Assembly: GCA_003427395.1 (NCBI GenBank)
Contig: BFEA01000160.1
Location: 1,297,409-1,322,331 of the forward strand
Source of the DNA: Chara braunii
Taxonomy: Eukaryota > Streptophyta > Charophyceae > Charales > Characeae
Direction: 5' to 3'
DNA length: 24,923 bases
Below are positions 8,296-18,926 of this stretch, piece after piece; the stretch's first letter is position 1; each line of letters opens with the position of its first letter. Below the pieces are notes generated by a model. The model ran no database searches, was not told the origin of the DNA, and saw nothing but the letters and a program-made list of their open reading frames with translations. A program made the translations under genes and the position numbers.

Positions 8296-9256
8296 CTTTT
8301 CTTCTCTTAATTTCACCTCGCACTACGTACTTACCACCACTCAAGTGAGACGTTGCAGATGTCCACAACGAGATGGACATGACTTATTTCATGCGTGGAG
8401 CATGAATGAAAGACACCTGGACTGACGAACTCATTCGGGGGACCATAGCCTGCCGTGAAAAGAGATCACTGGATTTAGCCAATCCTTGGAATTATGGTCA
8501 TACGGGGAACTCCGTAGCAGTCATAACCATGTTCACGAGAGAACATGTGGGGGCTGCTTTTGACTTACAGGTGGGTGATACCTGCGAGGAGACAGTCGGT
8601 AGCATCAGGGACCTTGTCAATAGGATCAATCCCTGTGCCTCCCCTCGGGTCCCCTACCCTACGAACATCGACAGGCTATGCTCAATGTCGATCGGGGGAT
8701 CCAATGGTCTATCTTTAGATGGCAGACGCCAAGCATGCCCATGAAGGTACATGAGATCAATGAAGACTGAACCCACGATGTCGAGCGCACGGTCCCCTCG
8801 AGAGAGGGGACCTTCTCGGCCACGTCACGCAGGATTCGGCAGGATTTTAGTTGTAGAGCGTTGCCGCTCCTGCCGAGTGCGCCAACCATACCTCTCGCGA
8901 ACCCCTATGACAGGATAGGGCCACGCTAGGTACAACTTACCTCCACCTGCGGGAGTTGTCACCATCCCTTAGGTGGGCGTATCCCCGTCGAGCTACCAGT
9001 TCACAGTATGAAAGTTTTTACATGCGATCGCAGAGGTGGACCAGCCGATGACGTTTTCTCGTACGTTGTAGCATAGGGGGTACACGCGGTCCCACACCTC
9101 TATCGGACCCGTACGCGAGCCGACGCACTGGGGGGTGAAGTCCCACGCGTGACTCATCGTCGGTCGACTAAAACGTATCCTTCTTACCACGTGTTACATC
9201 ACGTCAAAACAAAAAAAAAGTTAGATCACTCACACGAAACAAAACACTCATAGTCC
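8296..9256. other. Unassigned stretch with two unsupported ORFs
   Basis: Base composition is balanced. A plus-strand frame at 8406-8744 (112 aa, starting MKDTWTDELIRG) and a minus-strand frame at 8993-9190 (65 aa) are open, but I recognise no domain in either and see no flanking gene structure. They could be exon-sized relics or chance. Confidence 0.3.
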
Positions 9257-9315
9257 TTTCAGTATCGAACCCATAACCTTCTGATATGGAAATCGGTTTG
9301 GCATCGAGCCCGTAT
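9257..9315 (-). repeat. tRNA-like 3' half relic (Trp-type)
   Basis: On the minus strand, TTCCATATCAGAAGGTTATG is followed by GGTTCGATACT (B box, 9261-9271). The ATCAGAAGGTT arm plus B box resembles the 3' half of plant tRNA-Trp(CCA), with CCA in the anticodon position. The 5' half and acceptor stem are not recognisable, so this is a relic or SINE fragment and not a gene. Confidence 0.4.
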
Positions 9316-10377
9316 TTTAATATAAAATCACGCGGATGCAAGGCTTTCTCATATCAACTAACCATGCAAGCAGTCGCAATGATGGCGTACTATGTAGTAC
9401 CCATAATCGCGAGGTCCTCGATGGCCTCGAGGGTCGCGTTCGACACTCAAGTGTCGGCTGACACGCACCTTGAGGGGTCAATCTTTCGATGTTAAACAAC
9501 CACCAAGGCGGTTGAGAACCACACCCTCTTCTGCACCCTGCGGAGAGTGGGTAGTACACAGGTTCTGACCTGTAGTGACAATCAACCCTTATGACCATGG
9601 AGACAAGCTCCATCATCCACAGTCTCGAGAAAAGTCAAGGGTTTTGACTTTGACGATTGCCACGGACTTCAACGTCCAACTATAAAAAGTTAACAAGCAA
9701 AATCACCCAACAAATAAACAGGCATCCCAATACCTATATTAAATTAGAACTCGAAATAAAATAAAGAAGGGAAAATAAACTCATCAGGTATGCAGATCGC
9801 GCGATACATGGTTATTATTCTCACTGCCTCCAAAGCAAGACTCGTATGTCACGCTCCAAAATATCAACCTGCATAAAACACAGACACATACGGAAGTCAC
9901 ATTGCCATGCACCAATATGGTCAACTTTACTGTTCCTGGACCCTGTAGCTCACACCACGCCTCACGCGCTCAGGCCCTAACCATTATCAAACTTTCCATA
10001 GAAACCCATCAATTTTTTATAATAACCATTAAAAGAAATTTGGTTAAATCCTTCAAAGAAACATATCAAATCTCAGGGCTAAGGCATCAAGTTGAGGTAC
10101 AGGTGTAAAAAACGTTGTGTCGTAAACCTACGAATCGACAACCAATCAACCTGTTGTCAAAAGATAACAGAAGACGATCCTCGTCGGATCAGGATGACAC
10201 TAAATAAATCTTGAATCGGAATGACCAAGAAAGACTTGTTACTCAACGCAGGCCAAAATCCAAAATACTTGAACTTTATGTGTACGGAAAATAAATCTTT
10301 ATATCACATCTCACTAAGAACCTCATAAGGCTGTACCTTAAATCTATCTTTAAAATGGACCTCGGCGAATAAGAAAA
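9316..10377. other. Non-coding, no feature recognised
   Basis: No convincing gene, RNA or mobile-element end. Sequence becomes AT-richer after about 9660. The frame at 9902-10108 has no recognisable content. Confidence 0.4.
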
Positions 10378-10745
10378 CTTTTGGCAACATCTCCCCTATA
10401 CAAGGTGGATTGTCAAAAATTCTCCTACCACAGTATAATCTAACTTTTGAAAACTGAGAAAATTTCGACAGCACTTCCCGTAGGAAAAATGTATTTTCAG
10501 AATTTATACGAAACTAAATATAAAACTCATAAATAATTATGACTTCACAAAGTTACATTTTGTCTAACTCTCTAATTTAGTAAAAATTTGGGCAGCACAT
10601 CTCATAGAAAAGTAAGCCAGATATAAAACTCAGACAAAAGTTGAACTTTGGAAATCAAAATTTGACCAACTCCTTGGTTTTGTAGAAATTTCGGCAACGC
10701 TTCCCGTAGGAAAAGTAACTTTCCAAAATTTATATAGAGTAAAAT
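10378..10745. repeat. Diverged repeat series, TTTCGGCAGCACTTCCCGTAGG-like core
   Basis: Four diverged copies of a block around GGCARCAYHTCCC-TA, at about 10380, 10464, 10585 and 10687, spaced roughly 85-120 bp and each followed by an AAAAGTA-like tract and an AATTTATA/ATAAAACTC tract. Similar blocks occur in the non-coding 3' part of some plant LTR retrotransposons, so a retroelement relic is possible, but no coding domain is present. Confidence 0.5.
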
Positions 10746-11150
10746 AAATGATCCCAGAAAATATGAGAACCCGAACTTAGTAAAATAAACTTAACTCATA
10801 AAATGCAAGAATTGAACAAATTCTTATAGCTCTAACACGTGATGAACACTAACAGACTACACTACTATGAAGAAAACAGACAGAGCCTGAACAAAAGACA
10901 AGTTTTTTTCATCAAGCATGTCATGTCCACAACGTATTCAACCCAATTTAAAACAAGGGTTCGTTCATTCAAAGTTTTTATCTTTCGTTTGTCCTAATCA
11001 CAAAAACATTAGTCATGTATCTTTCTTAGTTGATTAACTTTCCAAGTTGTTCTCAGTCAAACCCCATGCAATCAATAACACACTAACCTGGACTATTCTC
11101 ACAAGAAAAGGAGTCAGACCTTTGTCAACAAACAAAAACTGACTGACTTA
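10746..11150. other. Non-coding AT-rich stretch
   Basis: No open frame of interest and no repeat I can define. It joins the diverged repeat series to the 66-bp satellite. Confidence 0.4.
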
Positions 11151-11740
11151 GCAAAGCGACCGGATCAGTTAGGAGGACCTCATCGCCATATCCAGTTCAA
11201 TGTCTTAGGCAAACAAGCAAAGCGACCACATCGGTCAGGAGGACCTCATCTCCAACCCCATTTCAATGTCTTAGGCAAACGAGCAAAACGACCGGATCAG
11301 TCAGGAAGACCTCATCTCCAGCTTCATTTCAATGTCTTAGGCAAACGAGCAAAGTGATCGGATCAGTCAGGAGGACTTCATCTTCATCCTCATTTCAATA
11401 TCTTAGGCAAACGAGCAAANNNNNNNNNNNNNNNNNNNNNNNNNNNNNNNNNNNNNNNNNNNNNNNNNNATTTCAATATCTTAGGCAAACGAGCAAAGCG
11501 ACCGGATCAGTTAGGAGGACCTCATCTCCAGCCGCATTTCAATGTCTTAGGCAAACGAGCAAAGCGACCGGATCAGTGAGGAGGATCTCATCTCTAGCCC
11601 CATTTCAATGTCTTGGGTAAACGAGCAAAGCGACCGGATCAGTCAGGAGGACCTCATCTCCAGCCTCATTTCAATGTCTTAAGCAAACAAGCAAAGCGAC
11701 CAGATCGGTCAGGAGGACCTCATCTTCAACCCCATTCAAA
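11151..11740. repeat. 66-bp tandem satellite, at least nine units
   Basis: Units beginning GCAAAGCGACC start at 11151, 11217, 11283, 11349 and 11415, and after the gap at 11493, 11559, 11625 and 11691: an exact 66-bp period. Shared landmarks are GGATCAGT, GAGGACCTCATC and TTTCAATGTCTTAGGCAAAC. Because 66 is a multiple of three, a 22-residue peptide repeat appears open at 11354-11620, but this is a by-product. The repeats are not CRISPR-like: there are no unique spacers. Confidence 0.93.
11420..11469. other. Assembly gap (50 N) inside the satellite
   Basis: Fifty N. The unit starts on either side (11415 and 11493) are 78 bp apart, which is not a multiple of 66, so the N run is a placeholder and the true array length is unknown. 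Confidence 0.95.
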
Positions 11741-13349
11741 TCATCACACTGCAAACGGACATCGTGGATTTTATTCAGACAGATAAATTTAGACAAACAC
11801 AGTATATTTTCTCTGATTCAGTTAAAGTCCTGAATTAAAGTCAAGGAAATATACAAAAATTCAAAACTCAGTCAAACTAAATAAAGGGTGTTATAGATAG
11901 GGGTATACAGAATACTAAGGGAGATCACGTCGGCCTACCTCAAAGTCCTTTGCCTCCAGGGTCCCGCCTGAACCCCGACAGAGCTTCCGCAATCGGTGGG
12001 CCGAACCTCCCACACAGGCCTTGGCACGGATTACGGGTTTCAATCTCGCCTGCCGCCTTCCTCTCTGAACCAATAGACTAGACTGAGACTCGAAAAGGCA
12101 GAAGGAGAGAGATTGAGTTGCTCAGATACAAGAGAGTTGCGCTCTGACTCGCGTGAGAGGACCTTGATTCCTTGACGCGTCGGAGGGGCCCGCAATGATT
12201 GTCAAAATGCCACAAAGACGACTGATCCGCAGCCAAACGTACAAAGAAGATGGTCAGAAATATGGCCAACCAGTAGAATAACTCCTCTCAGACAATCCTC
12301 CAAGCTACAACAGTATCCCTTTATACACGTTTCACCACCTTCTCAAGTCACCACACTGCTCCTTCTGATCAATGTGTCACTACGCAGGCTAGAAAGTTTG
12401 TGTTCAAATAGAGCACACCCTTTTTGCTCTATTTAAAACACAAGCAAAAATACGGTAACATACGACAACGAAGCCTCGTGCAGTGCGTGGTACTAGCAGC
12501 TAAGGCACAACAAGCGCGTAGTAATGTACGACAAGTGCATGACAAGTACTCAGTAGGTGTTCCATGAACGCACAACAGGTGTACTGCAAGCGCACGACAA
12601 AAGTGCGGCAACCCCAGCGAAAACTCTAGTAGAAACCGGATCCCAACAATTGTGGCGAAGTGCTCTGTAAAAAGCAGCAACAATCTTTGCTTTAACTCCA
12701 AGTCGTAAACGGGTTTCTCAGAAGGACCAACAACTAATCTTCCAGCCCGCTGGCCGTAACTCCAAGTACTTCATGATAGTCTACAAAACGCAGATCGGGC
12801 ACGTTCGTTTCTCGCTTGCTACTTGACTGTGGAAATGAGACTGAATCTATTGCAGGAAGCTGATAGAAGGGATTAGCTTGCTGAGGGCGCTTGCAGCGCC
12901 TCAGTGAACCATAATCAGTAGAGCGGCGATCCGATTGCATCAAGAGACCCAACTTTACCAAGCGGACATAGGAAGACATACTGCCCGTTCTTGCGTCCAC
13001 CGTAATGATATAACACTAGTTTCACAGCGCCAAGCAGTGTTGCCACAGACGGACCCCGATGCTATTCATTAGCAGAAGACTCCCAGTAAACACGTGGAAC
13101 ACTTCGATTGGCAACAACAGGACAAGTTGGTGACCACACGTATGGTGATGACGGTCATGACTTCAATATGAGAACGAATGTTTCGCTAGGACGTGGGAAG
13201 ATGCACTGTTCGTCAGAACAACGACAAACTTAGCAAGCAACGCCACCACGTGCCAGTAAACGAGCACTCTGAAGCTTCACAATGTGATGATGAAGACGGG
13301 CACAGTCATATGGTGCGCGATAATGGTTCCGCCCCACATCCACTCCTCA
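11741..13349. other. Non-coding; irregular ACGACAAGTGC repeats near 12530-12620
   Basis: No gene recognised. Between about 12465 and 12620, short variants of CACGACAAGTGC recur irregularly (CACAACAAGCGC, TACGACAAGTGC, CACAACAGGTGT, CACGACAAAAGTGC). The minus-strand frame there (12429-12701) is Cys/Leu-rich as a result and not a convincing protein. The block could be a decayed LTR, but I found no partner copy in the window. Confidence 0.35.
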
Positions 13350-13417
13350 TCTCTTTCTCTCTCTCCCTCTCTCTTTCTCTCTCTCTCTCTTTCTCTCTCT
13401 CTCTATCTATCTATCTA

Positions 13418-13476
<59 letters not shown>

Positions 13477-13477
13477 C
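13350..13477. repeat. CT / CTAT compound microsatellite
   Basis: An imperfect CT run changes into CTAT tetranucleotide repeats (about 13403-13477). The frames through it encode Ser/Leu and Ile/Tyr/Leu runs that arise from the repeat. Confidence 0.97.
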
Positions 13478-14744
13478 AGGGACCTGGTCCTTACTTGTAT
13501 TCCCGCCGGATTCGTACGATCTCCCAACAACATAGTGAAATGGTGGAGGCAGCAAGCTCTGATCGGGTCACTGAGGGAAATTCAACTTCGAGGAAAGCGA
13601 CGACCCATGCCCTCATGCACACAACCACATCACTCGCAATCACAATCTTTGAACTTAAAGACGACGAGCTTGGAAAAGGAACATGGTGAGTACCACGATG
13701 ATGAGCACGGTAACGATTCTGCATCGTTGGTGCGAGCTCAAGGAGGCAGGCTGCAAACCCGGGCCAATTGGTATGCACGATGGAGAAGATAATTGCAACA
13801 AAGTTCGGTCCTTGAAGAAGACCGTTACGAGATAAGATGAGCGCGATCACAAACAACGAGAAGATAATCACGGGTGCGGATGAGGTTATAACCGTGGAGA
13901 TGACGACCATAGGAAAGATGGCAAAGGGGAGTTTGGCCGTACTCACAAAGATGAGCGGTAACGATCATTGCCGAGGGATTTGCTCCATTACTCACCAAAT
14001 GTGCAAATTGAGAATGAATCTTTCGTTGGAACATGAAAATAATCATTGCTTTCCAACTATGGGCGCAAAGAGATAGAGATGAGTTATTCCCATGATGAGC
14101 AAAAACGGAATGAATCTTCTGCTAGATCCCGAGAAAATGCATCGTCCGACGGACTCCCTCACCCGCTTTTCTCGGTTTGTTGCACTCGCATTTCCTCGCA
14201 GCCTTTGCAGGTCGTAGCAGCCAGACCACTCCATAGACTGCAGATTTGAATCCGCCAATCGATTCGCAACGCTCTAGAACCCCCACAACGCATCTTTGCT
14301 TGCCCGTTTTCATCAAGAAACGGATAAGCTACACAAGCTCCGATTTTGTCCCACTACCACTCTCACCATCTCCGTGCACCTACTTTTCCCACTAACTCCT
14401 ATTCTACTAACTCCCAGACCAAGTTGACCCTACCATTGCATTCGCCCTATGCCAAAACCACTAGTTCGTTTTTTCCCTCACTCGGTTCTTATAAGAATCG
14501 AGCGAGCAATGCTTCTTTGGTTGCACCCAACTCACTCTTCCGCCATCTCCGATCTTGTCGCGTGTGCATCTGACGCCTCTCCCTGCCCAGATTCACTCCA
14601 TTTTCTTACTGCTAGCGCTGTGCTCCAGATGCTAGCGTTGCACGTCCTTCGTCGTCTTCTTCTCTAGTCTTTCGTTGCTACATACTAACCCAAGCGCCTC
14701 AACAGTGTTGAATGAACCATATAGCAGGCCGGTGACTGTCAAAG
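13478..14744. other. Non-coding; further copies of the dispersed motif
   Basis: No gene recognised. A CATTACTCACCAAATGTGCA copy with ATGAATCTTTCGTTGGAACATG follows at about 13986-14035, and a shorter copy (GGAATGAATCTTCTGCTAG) is at about 14108-14127. These belong with the copies near 190, 460, 7240, 7465 and 13170. Confidence 0.45.
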
Positions 14745-15010
14745 TTAAAAACTGCTAAGAAGAGTTTCATAACTCCCCTGCTGAATCAGCCAACCCCGAC
14801 ATTGGTTGGTGTTGAAGTTGGCAATGTACGCCTCGGCCTTCCTGTAGACTTTGACGTCGTGACGAGTATGAGGGCCCTGGACCTGCTGCGATGCTTGCCA
14901 CTTGAGCTTAGGTGTCACACGTCCCGCTGCAGATCTTGGTGGTAGTAGCAATTCTTCAAATGAGAATTTTGCAGGCCGAAGTGGTCTGCTCCGGGAACAG
15001 CTTGGGCCGC
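14745..15010 (-). CDS. Short unrecognised ORF, possible fragment
   Basis: An 88-codon minus-strand frame open from just after a TGA near 15013 to the stop at 14745. It includes RVTPKLKWQASQQVQ and KVYRKAEAYIANFN, which look protein-like in composition (mixed charge, regular hydrophobics). There is no ATG at the upstream limit and I recognise no domain. It may be an internal piece of a transposon protein or chance. Confidence 0.2.
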
Positions 15011-15693
15011 ACAGTCAGGACTGCGGCAGCTTTTGACTGGTGCCCCGTGGCCCCGCCCAGGCATAGTTCACCACCTTCCCTGCCCCGGTGGGCATACTCA
15101 CACTCAAACCTCTCACAGCGGATGGTGGGTGGCGAACTGTGCGCCCACAGCGAGCCCCACCACCCTAGTTTCTTTCCGCCTCATGGGCTAATTACCCACC
15201 GGCTCGCATGCACATCGAACTCCCCGGCCTGCGTTTTTCAAGGCGGGCAGGGTAAAGAAATTCACCAGCGTCTCGAACATGCGGAAATTCTTACGGGCCC
15301 GCTAAAATAAAAAGAAAAAAAAGAAAGTGCGTGCTCAAGATCCTCGACTGTCGCGCCGGCCACTCGTATCCGACGGTGTAGCAACAGAGCTAGGCCCATC
15401 GGTCCTGACGTTGGTCCCGGAACCGATTACCGAGTCCAAGACATCCGAAAAAAATAAAAGTAGGAATAAAAAATAATAAAATAAATATAAACAAGAGGGA
15501 ACACATAAAAAGTAAGGAGACTAGGGGTTGCGCGTCCTGCTGGCCTGTGACGTCACGCCCTGCTAGGCCGCGCATGGTTGCACCGTGCTGTCAATACCCC
15601 GCGCGCGCAGCTCACCCGGGCGAGGACCTAAACTTCCTCCCACATGTGCGACGGTTGACGAGGCTGCAGTGGTGTGACTTGTAGCACAACACG
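15011..15693. other. Non-coding, GC-rich then A-rich
   Basis: No supported gene. The plus-strand frame at 14912-15310 is Pro/His/Ser-rich with no recognisable domain. An A-rich low-complexity tract lies at about 15304-15325 and another at 15449-15490. Confidence 0.35.
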
Positions 15694-15719
15694 CCAAATA
15701 CCCTTGTAAGGGTATTTGG
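15694..15719. repeat. Perfect 12-bp palindrome with 2-nt loop
   Basis: CCAAATACCCTT (15694-15705), GT, AAGGGTATTTGG (15708-15719). The arms are exact reverse complements. It sits at the 3' (minus-strand) end of the tRNA-like head that follows. Confidence 0.95.
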
Positions 15720-15775
15720 TACGACAACGACCTCTTGAATGCCACTTGTGAGCCTTACCATCTGAGCTAGGCCGC
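15700..15775 (-). repeat. Second tRNA-derived SINE head
   Basis: The minus strand reads GCGGCCTAGCTCAGATGG with a good A box (TAGCTCAGATGG, 15758-15769). Then CAAGTGGCATTC (15737-15748) sits in the same register as in the copy at 7723-7795, exactly 9 nt from the A box in both. The B-box region is degraded (near 15718-15732). It is a member of the same family and not a functional tRNA. Confidence 0.6.
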
Positions 15776-15794
15776 TAAATCTGCTTTCTCTTTC

Positions 15795-15963
15795 AAACCA
15801 CTAGTACCTCCGAGCCTATTTTCGACAAGTTTTGGTCTACTTGCGAACTTTCATAAGGTCGAACCTGCCGTTGATAAATCTGATCGGCGACCTTCGTTTC
15901 GTTTCGGCCTCCTGAAAGGTCGGAGGCCGAGTATTTTCAAACCGACAAAGGTACTAGTGGTTT
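15795..15963. repeat. Inverted repeat AAACCACTAGTACCT, about 140 bp apart
   Basis: AAACCACTAGTACCT (15795-15809) is repeated as its exact reverse complement at 15949-15963. The enclosed 139 bp has no coding capacity and further CGGAGGCC/GGTCG-like partial palindromes. It may be a small foldback element. No target duplication is visible. Confidence 0.6.
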
Positions 15964-16086
15964 AAACCACCTCTCCGCCCGCCTTTAGAAAGTCGGGGGT
16001 CCGGTAGGCCGCTTTCTCAAACAGGCATATGACCTACCGGTAGGCCAGTGTGGGGTCTGGCCTTAGTCCTTGACTAACAAAAAATG

Positions 16087-16613
16087 CTAGGTAGCATATC
16101 CAGATATCCGGTAGACCAATTTATCTGGAGTTTTTAATCCGGATGAAAATTTCGGATTAATTTTCGATATGGAAAATTTCGACCTTCGCAAAATACGTTT
16201 AAAAAAAAATAATAATAATAAAATGAAAAAAAGTATGTTGTTCATATTAACGATACGAACAACTTTTGGCCTGATGTCATCTTTAACGTCTCTACAAAAT
16301 GAAGATAAAAAATAAAATAGAATAAAAAAGTATTTAGATAAAAAATAATAAAATGAATTAAGCATCTCATCTTTAAGCCCCTTTATTCCCTATCTTTCCT
16401 TCTTTGAACCCTTTCATGCCCTATCACGCTTTTCATGAAATAGGAACGTAGTTCTATTGTATGTTGTAAGGGCAATATCACCTTTTTTTTCTTTTTTCTT
16501 TTCTTTTTTTTGATCAATTTTTAATTATCCGGATTTTCAGATAATCCTAACCTCAGATAATTCGGCCAGATAATCCGACTAGATTATCGGGCCAGATAAC
16601 CTGTGCTACCTAT
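16087..16613. mobile_element. Non-autonomous hAT-like MITE (527 bp)
   Basis: The ends are CTAGGTAGCATATCC and, reverse-complemented, ATAGGTAGCACAGG, giving a short terminal inverted repeat TAGGTAGCA. Subterminal ATTATCTGG/ATCCGG motifs recur in both halves (16103-16160, 16525-16600). AAAAATG flanks both sides (16080-16086 and 16614-16620), a 7-bp target duplication that extends to 8 bp with one mismatch. TIR style, subterminal repeats and TSD length fit hAT. The interior is AT-rich with no transposase. Confidence 0.6.
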
Positions 16614-16962
16614 AAAAATGGAAATATGTCGAATAGCTGCGGCAATTATTTGACGGACAAAATGATTCTTTTATTTTTTTTCCTCGAAAGACTACATAAT
16701 TTATTGACTCTAAATGTGTGAATTCTTATGAACACCACAAATCATCAAATTTGCTGTATTTTTTTTGTTAGCCACACATCGTAGAGTGGCAAAAATAAAA
16801 ATGTGTCAAATGAGCGCTGCGAACATTTCGGAGGCAATTTTTTTTAATTATATATTTTTTTGGAAAGATCACGACCTAATTTATTGACCTTCAAAGTTTT
16901 GAGTTTTTTGTTAATTCTTCTGAGCACGAAAAATCACCGCTCTTAAATTGCGGGACCAGGCG
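16612..16962. repeat. Old tandem duplication, about 177-bp period
   Basis: Copy A (about 16612-16755) and copy B (about 16789-16962) share, in order, AAAAATG, a GTCRAAT block, a CGGCAATT/GGCAATT block, CTAATTTATTGAC-like sequence, AATTCTTMTGA and AAATCATC/AAATCACC. They are clearly diverged. The hAT-like element sits at the left edge of copy A. Confidence 0.6.
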
Positions 16963-18252
16963 TGGCAGCTGGCAACGACCACTGCCCCCCCCCCTTAAAA
17001 AGTCTGCCCAAACTTACAGGGAGGACACTTTCCAGAAGGCGGGTAGAGGGTGGTTTAACTTTGCCCGACTTGCTGTCCACCCTTGGTTTTGCAAAGTGTT
17101 AGAAAAAAAAAATTGACTTTATATTTGAGTAAATCACACGAGTCACGACTGTATTCTCTTTTAGGTTGACATAATGTTTGACTGAAGGTAGGGAGTGTGT
17201 GGGCGTGCAACTTTGAGGCGCGTGTGTTTTCTTTGATTGATATTACGAGCCATCACGCTTGCCGACCAATTTTTCTAAATTTGATTAAATTATGACTATG
17301 AGATTGTTTTATGTGGTTGATATTCTTGTGTATGGCGCCTGCGCGAATGAGGAGGCGGTGTTGTCGTAGTCGGCTTTAGATGTGACTGTTGGTGCCGCAT
17401 TTTAAAAAGTAATGATTTTGGATTAATTTTTATTTTAGAATAAGTGGAAGTTTGTGCAACGTAAAGCGTCACGAGGCGCTTCGTCTCATTCGTTTGCCGG
17501 AAGGAATTACCTTCGACTTTGGAAATAATGTGCGTTTTCGGCATGATGAACGGTATGTGTAATGGTCATGATCGAAACTCGGCCACTCGTGCGACAAAGT
17601 GTGGGAGCGTGACGGGCCTGGCTGGTAGGCCAAGGAGTGACCTTGGGGCGTTTCATTAGGACAACACAGTAGGTTCGAGTTGTTTATAATGACGTTTTCG
17701 TTACAAATGAACTGTTTTGTAAAAAGTGAACATAATGAAAGCAACGAAGTAACCGAACAAAAGGTAAATTGTAGAACAAAAAAAATAGGATTTTAATATT
17801 CCGACACAATGTAAACCTGGAGCAGAGAAGTGTCGAAATGATTAGAATATAAACGAAAAAAATGACATCATATGCGAAGGAAAGAAGATATGCGAAATTT
17901 GTAAAACCCTTGACACATTCAAACAAAGAGCAGCTCTCCAAAGTCCAAGTCTTAGACCTTAAGTTGCTTCAAACTATAAGAACACCCTTCATATGGAGAC
18001 CATGGAAGGAAAATTTAATGCAAAAGTCCATTGACAATTATATTAAAAGCAAAGCAGTGCCACTTACATCAGCTCAATGGTGCGTCTATGAACTCTTAAA
18101 ATTACACATTGTTAAAATCTTCGTCAAAGTTGACTATAATTGAAATCGACTTCTAGGCACTGCTAGATAACACTTCAAAACGATATTCTAAGGCTACTTG
18201 AATCAGATCTAAGTACGTAATGGACATATTAACACGATCTGCGTGATAAATT
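16963..18252. other. Non-coding; one unrecognised short ORF
   Basis: No recognisable gene. The plus-strand frame 17862-18143 (93 aa, starting MTSYAKERRYAKF) is open with an ATG, but has no known domain and lies in AT-rich sequence. The minus-strand frames at 17296-17941 have no recognisable content. Confidence 0.35.
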
Positions 18253-18926
18253 TCATGCTCTCCTCATGTGAATTGTCAAATCTTCTACAGTGCTCGTCTC
18301 ATTGTGCCCATCGAACGTGGGGTCCTTGTACTCTACGTAAGTTTCTATGACTTCATACTCTCGCAGCAGAAGATTTCGTACATATGTAATCGTTGTGTCC
18401 ACGAGCCCATCCAAGAGTGCTTTGAGCGATGGTTGGTCCATGATCCTCCTTCCAAATGTTTCCCGTCTTCGTCCGTCGATGTCATGTGCATTGAATATGT
18501 TTGCACTTGTAGAATGATCGTTATGAATAAGAAAAGAAAGTTTGGAGCGCCCTTGGATACTTGACGCTGCACAGTACAAGGTCATCACCTTGAAGTTGTT
18601 GTGGTAGAACTTCACTGCTGAATAGTATAATTCTGAATACGGTGCGAGCACTTCTCGCGGATATTCTCTTGTTCCACAACACCTACGACCACAATATACA
18701 AACATTGTCGAGGATAATGCTCCCGGCAATCCGGTGCGACATCCACACCTCTGACACTGAGTACTGCACCCTCGAAAACCACTTCAGGTGTGAAAAAGAT
18801 ATACCCCATATCATGCCATACATTTTTGCCCCACACCATATTGCTTGGCGGCCATCCAGTCGTTGAATGAACCATTCTGCAACACATGAAATACAAAAGC
18901 TCTATGACAACTAATTGATACAGCAA
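18253..18926 (-). pseudogene. Conserved-looking ORF pair downstream of the DUF7869-type gene
   Basis: Two overlapping minus-strand frames look protein-like. The 18612-18926 frame has GYIFFTPEVVFEGAVLSVRG and a hydrophobic YIVVVGVV stretch. The 18253-18729 frame has a long mixed-charge stretch with DQPSLKALLDGLVDT and NLLLREYEVIETYVEYKD. They probably derive from one coding sequence broken by a frameshift between about 18640 and 18729. The frame at 18253-18729 matches that of the large pseudogene upstream, so it may be its distal exon or a neighbouring gene. I do not recognise a family. Confidence 0.4.

Noticed and set aside
11354-11620. Protein with a 22-residue repeat
   Set aside because: It exists only because 66 is divisible by three and the unit lacks a stop in that frame. 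It spans an assembly gap and has no flanking coding sequence.
11151-11740. CRISPR-like array
   Set aside because: The whole 66-bp unit repeats with no unique spacers, and the context is eukaryotic.
12429-12701. Cys/Leu-rich minus-strand ORF
   Set aside because: The composition follows from irregular ACGACAAGTGC-type repeats, with no recognisable domain.
13193-13792. 199-codon frame across the CT/CTAT microsatellite
   Set aside because: Over a quarter is repeat-encoded Ser/Leu/Ile/Tyr and the flanks have no family resemblance.
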